Shown piece by piece: positions 37,894 through 37,959 of a stretch of DNA of 37,959 nucleotides; the stretch's first letter is position 1; each line of letters begins with the position of its first letter. The stretch is taken from positions 1 to 37,959 of the forward strand of contig NZ_JAGGOZ010000051.1 of assembly GCF_018614075.1 (NCBI RefSeq), in the 5' to 3' direction. The DNA comes from Streptomyces sp. ISL-94. Its GTDB lineage: Bacteria > Actinomycetota > Actinomycetes > Streptomycetales > Streptomycetaceae. The notes below the pieces were generated by a model that was not told where the DNA came from, searched no databases, and worked only from the letters and a program-made list of their open reading frames with translations. A program made the position numbers and the translations under genes.

Positions 37894-37959
37894 GAACGCT
37901 CACGGGTCAGAGACATACACACGGGCCCGTCAGGGAGCCGACTGCCCGCTCCCCTAGGC

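Noticed and set aside
37371..37922. 183-residue minus-strand frame at the right end
   Set aside because: It runs through the large inverted repeat and the GC-rich spacer and lacks any domain or coherent codon pattern.
1..37959. Prophage, integrative element or insertion sequence
   Set aside because: No integrase, transposase, replication gene, tRNA attachment site or terminal repeats were seen despite the toxin-antitoxin modules.
1..37959. Antibiotic biosynthetic cluster
   Set aside because: The aminotransferase, SDRs, LLM enzymes and exporter are scattered, and no polyketide, peptide or terpene synthase is present.

Overview
This window is chromosomal DNA of a Streptomyces or close relative. 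The evidence is a very high GC content with strong third-position GC bias, frequent GTG starts with GGAGG-type ribosome sites, several leaderless starts, XRE/DUF397 regulator pairs, an FO synthase for coenzyme F420, LLM oxidoreductases and a rare TTA (bldA) codon in a regulator. The order carboxypeptidase, GPP34 protein, XRE regulator, DUF397 protein matches from memory the S. coelicolor SCO4439-SCO4442 region; I could not check this.

Layout. 1-2605: start of a secreted protein, a small hypothetical and a large multi-pass membrane protein, all on the minus strand. 2709-5840: a D-Ala-D-Ala carboxypeptidase with a very long cytoplasmic repeat tail. 6004-8297: GPP34-family protein, then an Scr1/Scr2-like XRE + DUF397 pair. 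8480-14558: EthD-like protein, PLP aminotransferase, SDR and the bifunctional FO synthase. 14740-17837: an ADP-ribosylglycohydrolase-like protein that has lost its metal ligands, a gene remnant and an LLM oxidoreductase. 17899-23813 is accessory in character: a YefM/RelE-type toxin-antitoxin pair, an MFS exporter, a RsbW-like ATPase/XRE/DUF397 trio (TTA codon in the XRE gene, triplicated motif in the DUF397 gene), a VOC protein, a DUF4239 membrane protein, a small secreted protein and a HigBA-like pair. 23861-26394: APC permease and a lipoprotein. 26467-33244: a minus-strand catabolic block of aldehyde dehydrogenase, D-aminoacylase-like amidohydrolase, LLM, SDR and LLM. 33416-37398: VapBC, L,D-transpeptidase, histidine-kinase remnant, Nudix hydrolase, frameshifted nucleotidyltransferase and trypsin-like protease. 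The right end is a large structured inverted repeat.

How it fits together. The FO synthase makes the F420 precursor that three LLM-family enzymes in the window may use. A 15-bp palindrome of the form CTGACGNNNCGTCAG, typical of a TetR-type operator, occurs five times. The sites lie before the EthD-like/aminotransferase pair, the FO-synthase-linked SDR and the two minus-strand LLM genes, and the 15-mer is identical at two sites 22 kb apart. This suggests one unlinked regulator controlling a dispersed redox/catabolic regulon. Three type II toxin-antitoxin modules within about 16 kb each carry their own palindromic promoter element.
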